Part shown: positions 49,675-59,740 of the stretch, piece by piece
How positions within the stretch are numbered: position 1 is the stretch's first letter
Layout: every line of letters begins with the position of its first letter
DNA from: Acidobacteriota bacterium
GTDB lineage: Bacteria; Acidobacteriota; Terriglobia; UBA7540
DNA: 64,000 nt
Assembly (NCBI GenBank): GCA_902812415.1
Contig: CADDZJ010000001.1
Span: 62,001-126,000, forward strand
Direction of reading: 5' to 3'
The notes under the pieces: generated by a model
Databases searched by the model: none
Seen by the model: the letters and a program-made list of their open reading frames with translations, nothing else
Told to the model about the DNA's origin: nothing
Position numbers and translations under genes: made by a program

Positions 49675-50694
49675 TCACTGAGCCGGTGTGTAATAACCGC
49701 GCCTGGCCTGCACCTTATATTGACCATCGCGGACCTGCACGCGAATGCGGCGGTAGGAACCGTCGTGCGCTCGGTTGGTTGGCGTGTATCCCAGCAGGTA
49801 TTGAGTGCGAAGCTGGTCTGCAATAGCCTGGAAGGCAGCCGAAGTGTCCTTCTTGCGTGTCACTCGAATGACTTCGCCGCCGGTCTCTTCGGAGAGTTTC
49901 TTCAGAACAGAATCTCCCTGAAAGGCAAGGTTCCCTATACCATAAAAGGCGCGATCCACGATATCGATGGAATAGATGATCACATCCGCTTTTTGCGCCG
50001 CCTCGAGCGCAGCTTTCAGCGTCTCCTTGCTTCCCTGGTCCTCGCCGTCAGTCAGAAGGATCAGCACTTTCCGGCCCACCTGATTCTTCATCAAATCATT
50101 GGAGGCAAGCCATACCGCATCGTAGAGGTGCGTGGCGCCAGTGTGGGCAGCGGGATATGTGGACGGCAAAGGACCTTGCCCGCCGCCGTTGATCACCGTC
50201 TCATCCACGGCCTGGGTCAGGCGCGCAAGGTCGGGGGTGAAGTCCTGAAGCAGCTCCACCTCAATATCGAAGTGCAACACAAAGGCAAGGTCCTTGGGGC
50301 GAATGACCTCCTGAAGAAATGCATTGGCCTCCCGCTGCTCAATCGGGAGTACGCGCTGCTGGCTGGGGCTGGTATCCACCAGCATGCCGAGGGTCAGAGG
50401 GGTGTCTGTGGCGCGCGAGAAATAGCGGATCTGCTGCGGAACGCCGTCTTCCGTAATCTCGAAATCATTCTGCGTCAGGTTCGGAACCAGGCGCCCTTTT
50501 TTATCCCGAACCACGGCATAGACGTTTACAACCTCGGTCCGAACTTTCAGAACATGGGGCGAGGGCGCCTGCGACTGTTGAGTTCCTCCGAGAGCGGGGA
50601 ATACCAGCAGAGCAATGAATGCGGCCACGAACCCGCCACGCATGGGTCCGAAACCAGCATGGAAGCATGAAAAAAATAAGTTCCAGCGACGCAT
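49675..50694 (-). CDS. exported VWA-domain protein (acidobacterial VWFA-related), copy 2
   Basis: A 339-residue paralog of the gene at 48197. Signal peptide with a basic/aromatic start (GGFVAAFIALLVFPALGG). VRTEVVNVYAVVRDKKGRLV and LTQNDFEITEDGVPQQIRYF form the leading beta-sandwich. The VWA MIDAS motif is DTSPS (LTLGMLVDTSPSQQRVLP), followed by VLILLTDGEDQGSKET. The C-terminus YLLGYTPTNRAHDGSYRRIR matches the paralog's. A TAGGAGAAT ribosome site precedes ATG 50694. The pair faces each other and could act together at the cell surface. Confidence 0.9.
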   Translation of the reverse strand: MRRWNLFFSCFHAGFGPMRGGFVAAFIALLVFPALGGTQQSQAPSPHVLKVRTEVVNVYAVVRDKKGRLVPNLTQNDFEITEDGVPQQIRYFSRATDTPLTLGMLVDTSPSQQRVLPIEQREANAFLQEVIRPKDLAFVLHFDIEVELLQDFTPDLARLTQAVDETVINGGGQGPLPSTYPAAHTGATHLYDAVWLASNDLMKNQVGRKVLILLTDGEDQGSKETLKAALEAAQKADVIIYSIDIVDRAFYGIGNLAFQGDSVLKKLSEETGGEVIRVTRKKDTSAAFQAIADQLRTQYLLGYTPTNRAHDGSYRRIRVQVRDGQYKVQARRGYYTPAQ

Positions 50695-51020
50695 TGATTC
50701 TCCTACGATCTACCCTGGGTGGATGCTTGAAGCAGGCGCGGTGTTGCTCCAGAAGATTCAGCGTTCATCAGCGAGCGCGAGGCGACAACACGCGATTCGG
50801 ACGGATCGCGAAATCATCCTGAGCAGGTTTCAACGTCTTGATCGAGCGCTCAATCATTCTTATCCGACCAATGCAGAAAGTGAATCTCAAAAATTTTTGA
50901 GTCGCAGCTTCACTTTTTTCTTGACAAGAACATGAGCAATCACTATACATGGTGAGTGAATACGCGCTCCGCCAGCGCTTCGCTGACGGAAGAATTAGAA
51001 ATACTTGAGAGGAGAATGAA
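50695..51020. other. spacer ahead of the lysine-rich micro-ORF
   Basis: No ordinary gene is evident. It contains the promoter of the small transcription unit at 50921-50949, on the plus strand, and the upstream region of the second VWA gene on the minus strand. The 5' leader of the small transcript (about 50957-51020) has CGCCAGCGcttCGCTGACGG as a possible hairpin. Confidence 0.5.
50921..50949 (+). promoter_or_regulatory. strong sigma-70 type promoter of the micro-ORF unit
   Basis: Perfect TTGACA (50921-50926), 17-bp spacer and TATACA (50944-50949). It lies about 70 bp upstream of the micro-ORF and 140 bp upstream of a rho-independent terminator, so a transcript of about 170 nt is predicted. 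Confidence 0.75.
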
Positions 51021-51062
51021 ATGCCAGCTAAGAAGAAGGCAAAGACAAAGAAGAAGAGGTAA
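51021..51062 (+). CDS. 13-residue lysine-rich micropeptide ORF
   Basis: ATG 51021 encodes MPAKKKAKTKKKR and a stop, with ribosome site GAGAGGAG at 6-nt spacing. It is flanked by a near-consensus promoter and a strong terminator, so it is the only evident ORF of a short dedicated transcript. An overlapping ATG at 51016 would give an Arg-rich 23-residue frame but sits too close to the ribosome site. It resembles very small basic nucleic-acid-binding peptides; the transcript could instead act as an sRNA. Confidence 0.55.
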   Translation: MPAKKKAKTKKKR

Positions 51063-51089
51063 AAAGGCTTCGGAAAAGCCGATGTAAAG

Positions 51090-51126
51090 AACTCGGGGAT
51101 GCAGCGATGCATCCCCGAAGTTTTTT
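51090..51126 (+). terminator. rho-independent terminator of the micro-ORF unit
   Basis: AACTCGGGGATGCA (51090-51103) pairs with TGCATCCCCGAAGTT (51108-51122) around a GCGA tetraloop, followed by a TTTTTT run to 51126. The GC-rich stem and T-run make a textbook terminator. Confidence 0.9.
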
Positions 51127-51436
51127 AAGGGGCTTGTGAGGCGCGCAACGTTCGATGAGCAAGGCAGGAGAAGATTTGCCACGGAGAGCCCAGAGGATAC
51201 GGAGATAAGAAACTCTCTTCCTTCCGTGGCGAAATAATCGCGACGCCTGGAACCGGAAGTTTTCACAAGGTCTTCCTCAGATCGCTTGCCCTCGGAGCTC
51301 CGGGCTATTTTCAGGAAAGGACACATTGACCTCATTTCGAGGCATTCTGAGGGCGCGGCTTGGATTCATGGCTCCGGTTGCGTGAATATTTATCTTCCGA
51401 CTACAATGAGCGATCTTGACATGCCGGAGCGGCAGA

Positions 51437-52045
51437 TTGTCTCACTTTAGAATCTTTATCACTGCCTTAAGTCATTTCTTCAGCCACTATGGAGGCTGGG
51501 GACTTTTCGCCATCTCCTTCCTGGATTCTTCCTTCCTCGCTTTCCCGGTCATCAACGATCTTTTGCTGATTAAACTGGCAAGCGCCCATCCTCACAAGGT
51601 CACTCTCTATATCTTGCAGTGCACATCAGGATCGGTGATGGGCGCTTACACGATCTATTTTATTACCCATAAAGGTAGAAACCTTTTTGCGCGGCGCGCT
51701 TCGCCCGGCGAGAAGACATTCATCCGGCATTGGATCGAGCGAAACGATTTCCTTTCGATCCTTGTGGCTTCGCTTCTTCCCCCTCCGACCCCATTTAAAG
51801 TCTTCGCAATCATGGCCGGCGCGCTGCAAATTGATGGGGGGCGCTTCGCTACAGCGCTGATTGTCGGCCGGGGATTGAGGTTCGCTTTTGAGGGATGGCT
51901 TGGGGTCTACTACGGCCTGGCAGCTCAGCGATATCTCAGAAGAAACATTGACTGGCTCTCCCTGGTCATTATTGCTGTCGTCGTCGGCTGTGGGTTAATT
52001 CATTGGTATCTTAAAAGGCGCTTCAGGCCGCCCTACGGAAATTGA
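51437..52045 (+). CDS. DedA/VTT-like membrane protein
   Basis: A 202-residue polytopic inner-membrane protein. FFSHYGGWGLFAISFLDSSF is the family's N-terminal half-helix, followed by a re-entrant stretch (LAFPVINDLLLIKLASAHPH), and FLSILVASLLPPPTPFKVFA with the conserved Pro-rich loop in the second half, then IIAVVVGCGLIHWYLKRRF. DedA/VTT proteins translocate phospholipids or undecaprenyl phosphate. No ATG start is available; I prefer TTG 51437 with GGAG upstream over TTG 51416. It stands alone. Confidence 0.83.
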   Translation: MSHFRIFITALSHFFSHYGGWGLFAISFLDSSFLAFPVINDLLLIKLASAHPHKVTLYILQCTSGSVMGAYTIYFITHKGRNLFARRASPGEKTFIRHWIERNDFLSILVASLLPPPTPFKVFAIMAGALQIDGGRFATALIVGRGLRFAFEGWLGVYYGLAAQRYLRRNIDWLSLVIIAVVVGCGLIHWYLKRRFRPPYGN

Positions 52046-52080
52046 TTTAAAAAACGGAGTCCTGTCCAGATTCAGCGACG

Positions 52081-53106
52081 CTACCGCACAGGCGACTCTC
52101 GCGCGAAGCTGAATGATTGCCCGCGCACTTGAAGACGGCTATTCAAATCAATTTCCATGACAAATCGCCAGATGTGCGAGCCTGGAGTGGCGAAACGTAA
52201 GTCGCGGAGATAGACTTCAAAGCCCTCATCATGAGACGTTCTGACTGCCGCCAGCGGAAATCGGGCAAAATTGAGAAAGATTCTTGCCGCCCGCGATTTT
52301 TTCGCAGCCGCGAGAGCCGGTGAAGAAGCGGGCTTATACCATCGAGTGGCGCTTGGAGCGCCGACGTTGCTCATGAGCGCATCGACATCGAGCAAGTAGT
52401 ATGAGGAGGCTGTTTCAACCACTCCGTTCCACTGAAAAGGATTCAAGGGATACGGAAAGGCCCCGGATCGTAATGGAATCTCCTCTCTAAAGAGGCGCGC
52501 ATTCAGCATGCTCAAGGCTCGCCGATGAGAGAGGTCACGAAACCCCCAAAGCGCCACCATAGCGCATAGCGAAAAAATGGCGCCTTTTCTTGCTGCTTTC
52601 GGTGTGGATTTGCCGGCTCCCACTTCTTCCGTCACCAGTTTCAGAATCGCTGGAAAACCTAGACCCACGATCAAAAAAAACAAAAGATAGGGTCCAATAA
52701 TGGGCATGATGTCCCACGCAACCCAGCGGCCGCTGAAAGGAAGGAAGGGGCGGATGCCGTATTGGTTTGTAAAATCCATCAGCACATGGCACGCCGTGGC
52801 GATCCAGCACATCAGGAAAAGCCACTTAAAGCTGACGGGCGGAACGTGCTTTTTCGGAGCGGCCTTGCGCCCTAGAAAAAAAATGATAGCCGCAAGAATG
52901 AAGGCCAGGCCGGTAAGCCCGAGCAACGAATGGGTGATTCCGCGATGATACGCAAGGTAATCGACGCTGCCCCTTGTGGCCGCTACGATATCGGCATCCG
53001 GCAGATTCGACGCGATGATGAGCGCGAGCATGGCGTAGCGCGTCTTGTGCTTCAGCCCGGCCTGGCCCAGAGCGATGCCCGTAAGCGTATGAGTGAGATT
53101 GTCCAT
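52081..53106 (-). CDS. YdjM/DUF457-like membrane metal-dependent hydrolase
   Basis: A 341-residue inner-membrane protein. The N-terminus MDNLTHTLTGIALGQAGLKH and YLAYHRGITHSLLGLTGLAF contain the His and Asp pattern (HT, NLPDAD, HRGITHS) of the YdjM family of predicted zinc-dependent hydrolases. Five or so transmembrane helices follow, and the C-terminal 120 residues look periplasmic and beta-rich (GSHIWRFVMEIDLNSRLQVR). Substrate unknown. Divergent from eno, with a family B repeat in the shared upstream region. Confidence 0.9.
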   Translation of the reverse strand: MDNLTHTLTGIALGQAGLKHKTRYAMLALIIASNLPDADIVAATRGSVDYLAYHRGITHSLLGLTGLAFILAAIIFFLGRKAAPKKHVPPVSFKWLFLMCWIATACHVLMDFTNQYGIRPFLPFSGRWVAWDIMPIIGPYLLFFLIVGLGFPAILKLVTEEVGAGKSTPKAARKGAIFSLCAMVALWGFRDLSHRRALSMLNARLFREEIPLRSGAFPYPLNPFQWNGVVETASSYYLLDVDALMSNVGAPSATRWYKPASSPALAAAKKSRAARIFLNFARFPLAAVRTSHDEGFEVYLRDLRFATPGSHIWRFVMEIDLNSRLQVRGQSFSFARESPVR

Positions 53107-53146
53107 TTTTGCGCTTAGATCAGGACACTGAAAAACCCTTACAGTC

Positions 53147-53232
53147 CGTCATTCCGGGGAGCTGAAGGCGACGAGGAATCTCGCAAATTTTTTATTTGCA
53201 GAGCGAAATTCCTCGCTTCGCGCGGAATAACA
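53147..53232. repeat. family B-like palindromic repeat upstream of eno
   Basis: CGTCATTCCGGGGAGCTGAA, GACGAGGAATCTCGCAAATT and its partner AATTCCTCGCTTCGCGCGGA then ATAAC. This is the GTCATTCCG variant of the family, with GAGGAATCtCG in place of GAAGAATCC. It lies in the shared upstream region of the divergent YdjM-like gene and eno. Confidence 0.72.
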
Positions 53233-54712
<1,480 letters not shown>

Positions 54713-54765
54713 CGCCCAGACTACAAAGTCTGAGTCAAACAAAATCTACGACTGCTGGATAGAAG

Positions 54766-54912
54766 TCAATCCGGCGGTCTGGACTGGGTGGAACGCGAAC
54801 GCGGCTTGGACTTCGGCTGGCGAGGCTGCGCAGGCAAAGTGGACTTCAACAGTTCAAGCTTGCGACTGGTGCGCTTGCCGAGCTTCTGATTTAAAAACCG
54901 TCCTTTACCCAT
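54766..54912 (-). CDS. possible 48-residue basic protein
   Basis: A short frame downstream of eno on the opposite strand: MGKGRFLNQKLGKRTSRKLE followed by LLKSTLPAQPRQPKSKPRSR and an STQSRPPD end. It is very rich in Lys/Arg/Pro/Ser. The upstream sequence (AAGG 13 nt before the ATG) is a weak ribosome site. It might be a basic nucleic-acid-binding peptide or a chance frame. Confidence 0.3.
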   Translation of the reverse strand: MGKGRFLNQKLGKRTSRKLELLKSTLPAQPRQPKSKPRSRSTQSRPPD

Positions 54913-54954
54913 AGGAAGTCAGTACCTTCTCACGCTGTTATTCTGAATGGGAGC

Positions 54955-56052
54955 TCAATCTTCAATAAGCAGCGTGCCCGAGATATGATCATGCCACGCC
55001 AACCCGTCGCTATCCATGACAGCCCACAGAAAGCCCAGCATCAGGGAACCCAGAGAAACGAGATATCCGAAGGCTCGAAGCAGCGATTCCTGAAACGTGG
55101 GAAGATTTCCTTCCAGAGTGCGAACGCTCAATCCCATAGCAGCCTGCCCGGGCGTACCGAAGCTCATGGCGCTGAAGAGCGCAAAATAGGCAAAAATCCA
55201 GAAGGCCGCCAGGAATGCAATCACGATTAAGCTCATGGGCGTCATCTGAATGCTGCCTCCCACCAAAGTAAACAACAGAGCAAAGAGGCATCCTGCGAGC
55301 GACAGCACGAGGGCGTCAACGACCCCTGCCGCAAATCGTTTGCTGATTGGAGCGCAGACCACTTCCCGATAGTTGGAATCCTGAAAGGGGCTATCCGCGG
55401 CCAGGTTCGTATCGATAAAGTCTATCGGAGTCGTTTCCGGGCGCCTCGCCCCGTCGGAACGGGTTGCGGGGACTCCGGAACGCCGGGAGCGGGAAGGGAA
55501 GCCTGTCCTGCGGGTTTCCACAGGGATCGATTCCAGATTGATCTGATTCAGGCGGGCCGCTTGCTCATCAAAAGCTTTATCCAAAGTTCCCGCGGCGCCA
55601 GAAACGGAACGGGAACGCCCCTGGAAGGTCGCCGGCATGGGTGTTTTTGTATCCGGCGCAGACCCAAAATCGAATTGCAGGCTTTCCTGTTCGGAGCGGC
55701 GACGACGATAACTGGCTACGCGCTCTGAGAGGTCTTGCCCCCCTCCGGTCTCAAAAGCATTCGCCTGATGAGATGAAGCCGGTTGAAGCGGGGAGGATTT
55801 TTCGTCCTTTTTTCCCCAAACTTCCCGGCCAGATTGCAGGGAAGCTTTAGAAGAAAGGTTTGGAGAAGTTTCCATGCCGGTCTCCAACGGGGAGGAAGGC
55901 GATGCCTGGCCAGCCCGAGCAGGGTCCCGAAGCAAGACAGAATCAAGGCTTCGTGGGTTTACCGCATCTTTGGGTGGGGCAAAACGGTAGCCGCAGTTCT
56001 TGCATTCGGGGAGATCTGGAAAACTGACGTATCCGCATTTAGGGCATCTCAC
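54955..56052 (-). CDS. RDD-family membrane protein with N-terminal zinc ribbon
   Basis: A 365-residue protein. MRCPKCGYVSFPDLPECKNC then GYRF is a double CxxC zinc ribbon at the N-terminus. A 200-residue low-complexity region follows. The C-terminal 150 residues form the RDD domain (ICAPISKRFAAGVVDALVLS with its RxxAxxxD, and later LSVRTLEGNLPTFQESLLRA) with three transmembrane helices. RDD proteins are proposed Na+/H+ or small-solute transporters. Neighbour lptD is divergent. Confidence 0.87.
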   Translation of the reverse strand: MRCPKCGYVSFPDLPECKNCGYRFAPPKDAVNPRSLDSVLLRDPARAGQASPSSPLETGMETSPNLSSKASLQSGREVWGKKDEKSSPLQPASSHQANAFETGGGQDLSERVASYRRRRSEQESLQFDFGSAPDTKTPMPATFQGRSRSVSGAAGTLDKAFDEQAARLNQINLESIPVETRRTGFPSRSRRSGVPATRSDGARRPETTPIDFIDTNLAADSPFQDSNYREVVCAPISKRFAAGVVDALVLSLAGCLFALLFTLVGGSIQMTPMSLIVIAFLAAFWIFAYFALFSAMSFGTPGQAAMGLSVRTLEGNLPTFQESLLRAFGYLVSLGSLMLGFLWAVMDSDGLAWHDHISGTLLIED

Positions 56053-56161
56053 GCCGCGTTCCCGCCTTCTGAAAACTCGATGGGGCTGTGGGCTCCAGAG
56101 GCATCATAGCAAATGGCTTGATCAAAACAAAGCTCGTTCGGGTAAAATGACGGCTTAAAGC

Positions 56162-58537
56162 ATGCTCATCGAAACCAGCGCCCTTGCTCATCGTTTCCGG
56201 ACCGGCAGGGGCCCGCGATTTCAGGCTCTGTGGCTGGCGTTCTTATTCGGCATTTCCTGGCAGGCGCAGGCGCAGCAAGGGTGCTTTATTCCTCCAGACT
56301 TCCGGAATCCCCAAACCACACTTACCATCCACGCCGATTCACAGGAAAAGGTGAAAGATATTTACACGCTGCGCGGACACGTGGTGATGACCTATCGCGA
56401 CATGCGAATTGCGGCAGACCTGGTTTCATATGACGATTCCACGGGAGAAGTGCGCGCGCGGGGGCATGTCGTCTTTGACGACTCCAAGGGCCATCTGGAG
56501 GCTGACCAGGCGCAATACAACGTCTACTCCGATCAGGGATGGTTCTCTCACGCGCACGGCTATGTGAAATATGCCGCGCGCAGCGAAACCGAAGAAACCT
56601 CCGCTGCCTCTCTCTTCATGCGCGCCGAAAAGCTTACGCGCCTGGATCAGAACACATTTACGGTTAAGGATGCGCGCCTAAGCTCCTGCCAGAAGGAAAG
56701 TCGCGGCCTCTCGTTTGGGATGGGCAGCGCCAAGCTTGAGGTCGGGCAAAGTCTGACGGGACACGAAGCGGTATTTCGCTTTCTGAATATTCCGGTTATG
56801 TATTTCCCCTTTGTCAAGGTCTCGGCCTCGCGCAAACCTCGGCAAAGCGGATTTCTTTTGCCGCGAATCGGCGAGAGCACGCAGAAAGGATTTGTGATTG
56901 GCGACGGCTTTTTCTGGGCCATCAATCCCAGCGCAGACCTCTTGCTGGGGTTGGAAAATTTCAGCCTGCGGGGTCTCGGCGTTTCAGGAAGATTTCGAGC
57001 GCAGCCCAGCGCATCGAGCAGGATCACCGCGGATTTTTTTGGCATCGACGACCGGGGCAGCGGGCAGCAGCGGTCGGCTCGCGCACCGGGAGAAAGTTTT
57101 GACGTGGAAGGCGAGTCGGACGATTTAGGCCACGGATTCCGCGGCGTGGTAAACGTGGGCTTTGTCAACTCGCTGGCGTTTCGGACAACCTGGGCCGAGA
57201 ACTTCAACACGGCGGTCTTCTCTGAAGCTCGGCAGACAGGCTTTGCTACCAAGAATTTTGACGCTTATAGCCTGAATTTCTATGCGTCACGCTATCAGAA
57301 TTTTCTCTCGGCGGCGCCGGTGAACGAGAAGTCCATCATCATCCGTCAGGTTCCGAGCGTTTCTTTCTCCGGAGTGGACAAGCAGATTCGTCACTCGCCC
57401 TTTTATTTTTCCTTCGACGCTTCGCTCGATGGCGTCGGGCGCGCAGAGCCGGATTTCGCAACGCCTACGCTCAGCGAGCGGATGGATCTTTTCCCTCGCA
57501 TCACGCTGCGATCCCGCCCCTTCTGGGGTTTCCATTTCACGCCCACGCTCGGATTGCGTGAGACGTTTTACGGCACAAGCCTCAGACCCGACCATAGCTC
57601 GGTGAATCGATTCCTGGGCGATTTTTCCGCCGACCTTCGGCCGCCTTCGTTTGAAAAAGTCTTCTCGCATCCTTTGTGGGGGCGCAGATTTAAGCACGTG
57701 ATCGAGCCGGATATTCAATACCATCTTGTCAAGACTAGCAGCCCGCAGAATATTTTTGATATTGTCAGGTTCGATGCCACGGATATTTTCACTGAGGACA
57801 ATGAGCTTCAATATTCTGTAACAAATTCTATTCTGGAACGGAAGGATACAGCCGGCGGTCGCAGAAAAAAAACGCAGGCGCGCGATTTAATTTCCTGGAC
57901 GCTGACACAAAAATATTTCTTCGACCCTGCTTTTGGCGGGGTCATCCGGCCCGGCAGCCAGGTGGCGATTGATCCCACTCTTTCCTTGACCGGGTTTTCC
58001 TTTCCGGAAGGGCGGCATCTTTCCCCCATCGATTCCATTCTGAAATTTTCCCCAAGCTCTCGCGTGGATGCCGAACTGCGAACGGATATTGACCCGCAGC
58101 ACGGCGGGGTGCTGGATGCCGGCATCACTTCTCGCATTCAGACGCATACGCTGGATCTGGCGCTAACGGATTTCTTTGTCGACCACACTGTATTCTTTCC
58201 TGCGCCTATTGCTCCGAACATTCCGGTAACCCTGCTTCCTACTTTTCATCTGCTGGATATGACCGCGAGCCACGGCGACGTGAGCCATAAAGGATTGACC
58301 GAGGCTTTTCGCATCGATTACAATCTGTCGCAAGGCATCGCAGAGGATTTCGTCGGTCAAGCCAGTTACAACTTTGGTTGTTTTACGCTCAACGCTCAGT
58401 TTGAACGCTTCAATCTTGGGTTTATCCGCAATGAAAATTTGTTCCGACTCTCGATCACGTTAGGCAATATTGCAACATTTGGCAGCCTCAGACCGGGCCA
58501 GCTTTTGCAGCGGCAGTTGCGGCAAATTCCGTATTAG
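56162..58537 (+). CDS. lptD: LPS-assembly outer-membrane protein LptD
   Basis: A 791-residue outer-membrane barrel protein that inserts lipopolysaccharide together with LptE (gene at 7869). Signal peptide (FQALWLAFLFGISWQAQAQQ). Residues about 50-140 are the OstA/LptA-like periplasmic domain (HADSQEKVKDIYTLRGHVVM; RGHVVFDDSKGHLEADQAQY). The remaining part is the C-terminal barrel (FLNIPVMYFPFVKVSASRKP; FKHVIEPDIQYHLV). The Cys-rich disulfide motifs of E. coli LptD are not obvious. LptD-type identity rests on domain order and length. Confidence 0.86.
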   Translation: MLIETSALAHRFRTGRGPRFQALWLAFLFGISWQAQAQQGCFIPPDFRNPQTTLTIHADSQEKVKDIYTLRGHVVMTYRDMRIAADLVSYDDSTGEVRARGHVVFDDSKGHLEADQAQYNVYSDQGWFSHAHGYVKYAARSETEETSAASLFMRAEKLTRLDQNTFTVKDARLSSCQKESRGLSFGMGSAKLEVGQSLTGHEAVFRFLNIPVMYFPFVKVSASRKPRQSGFLLPRIGESTQKGFVIGDGFFWAINPSADLLLGLENFSLRGLGVSGRFRAQPSASSRITADFFGIDDRGSGQQRSARAPGESFDVEGESDDLGHGFRGVVNVGFVNSLAFRTTWAENFNTAVFSEARQTGFATKNFDAYSLNFYASRYQNFLSAAPVNEKSIIIRQVPSVSFSGVDKQIRHSPFYFSFDASLDGVGRAEPDFATPTLSERMDLFPRITLRSRPFWGFHFTPTLGLRETFYGTSLRPDHSSVNRFLGDFSADLRPPSFEKVFSHPLWGRRFKHVIEPDIQYHLVKTSSPQNIFDIVRFDATDIFTEDNELQYSVTNSILERKDTAGGRRKKTQARDLISWTLTQKYFFDPAFGGVIRPGSQVAIDPTLSLTGFSFPEGRHLSPIDSILKFSPSSRVDAELRTDIDPQHGGVLDAGITSRIQTHTLDLALTDFFVDHTVFFPAPIAPNIPVTLLPTFHLLDMTASHGDVSHKGLTEAFRIDYNLSQGIAEDFVGQASYNFGCFTLNAQFERFNLGFIRNENLFRLSITLGNIATFGSLRPGQLLQRQLRQIPY

Positions 58538-58599
58538 ACTGCTGGATCCGGTGGACTCGCGACGCTTGAATCGAGTTCCTATGACCCCCTTACCCTTAA

Positions 58600-58623
58600 C
58601 CCTCTCCCCATCGAAGGAGAGGG
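58600..58623. repeat. CCCTCTCC/GGAGAGGG hairpin between lptD and hemB
   Basis: CCCTCTCC (58600-58607) and GGAGAGGG (58616-58623) form an 8-bp stem with the loop CCATCGAA. No T-run follows, so it is not a classical terminator, but it lies at the lptD 3' end. Confidence 0.5.
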
Positions 58624-58708
58624 TGGACCGAGTAGCGGGACGGGTGAGGGCTTAAGGTTCGCCAATCTGAGGTGAAATCTCGCGATAAACTCAAGGAAAG
58701 GGGCCATC

Positions 58709-59680
58709 ATGGCTTTTCCTACTCACCGACTTCGGCGACTCCGGCGCACGCCAGAACTACGCGCTCTGGTGCAGGAAACGACGCTCACCAAGCAATCCCT
58801 CATCTATCCGATGTTTGTTTGCCCAGGCGAACGCGTAAAGAAAGAAATTCGCTCGATGCCGGGCAATTTCCGCTGGTCCGTGGATTTCCTGGTCGAAGAG
58901 TGCAAGGCTGTTTCGGAATTGGGAATTCCGGGTGTCATTCTTTTTGGCATCCCGGAAAGTAAAGATGCCGTGGGCTCCGGGGCCTACGATCCCCAAGGCA
59001 TTGTGCAAAGAGCAGCGCGCGCGCTGAAAAAGGCCGTTCCAAACCTCCTTGTAATCTGTGATGTTTGCCTGGATGAATATACCGATCACGGCCACTGCGG
59101 GCTGATTAAAAACGGAGAGGTGGATAACGATTCCACGCTGGAGTTGCTTGCTCGGACAGCGTTGACTCAGGCGGAAGCAGGAGCGGACGTCGTAGCCCCT
59201 TCCGATATGATGGACGGCCGCGTGGCGCGAATCCGAGCCGCCCTCGATGACCGCGGGTTCCAGCATGTTCCGATTCTGGCTTATTCGGCCAAGTATGCCT
59301 CCGCGTTTTACGGCCCTTTCCGCGAAGCGGCAGATTCTGCGCCCAAATTTGGCGACCGCAAATCCTATCAGATGGACCCTGCCAACCAGCGCGAGGCGCT
59401 CAGGGAGATTGCTTCAGATATTGAAGAGGGCGCCGACATCATCATGATCAAGCCAGCGCTGCCCTATCTCGATATTATGGCGCTGGCGCGGCAGGAGTTT
59501 GATGCGCCGCTTGCCGCGTATCAGGTGAGCGGCGAATTTTCGCTCATCGCAGCCGCCTCTGAAAAAGGATGGATAGACCGCGAGCGCATCATGATGGAGA
59601 GTCTGACTTCAATTAAACGCGCGGGAGCGGATTTCATTCTTACCTATTTTGCCAAGGAAGCGGCCCGCTTGCTCCGGTGA
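58709..59680 (+). CDS. hemB: delta-aminolevulinic acid dehydratase (porphobilinogen synthase)
   Basis: Condenses two 5-aminolevulinates to porphobilinogen in heme synthesis. 323 residues. The catalytic lysines lie in [20 protein letters not shown] and [20 protein letters not shown]. The metal-binding loop reads [19 protein letters not shown]: the first and third positions are Cys but the middle ligand is Asp, so it is intermediate between zinc (CxC...C) and magnesium types. A ribosome site AAGGAAAGGGG precedes the ATG. Confidence 0.96.
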   Translation: MAFPTHRLRRLRRTPELRALVQETTLTKQSLIYPMFVCPGERVKKEIRSMPGNFRWSVDFLVEECKAVSELGIPGVILFGIPESKDAVGSGAYDPQGIVQRAARALKKAVPNLLVICDVCLDEYTDHGHCGLIKNGEVDNDSTLELLARTALTQAEAGADVVAPSDMMDGRVARIRAALDDRGFQHVPILAYSAKYASAFYGPFREAADSAPKFGDRKSYQMDPANQREALREIASDIEEGADIIMIKPALPYLDIMALARQEFDAPLAAYQVSGEFSLIAAASEKGWIDRERIMMESLTSIKRAGADFILTYFAKEAARLLR

Positions 59681-59740
59681 TCAATCCCCGCGATTGCGAG
59701 TCTTGTATAGCCCGTCATAGAATCAAGTTCGAGGGTCTCG

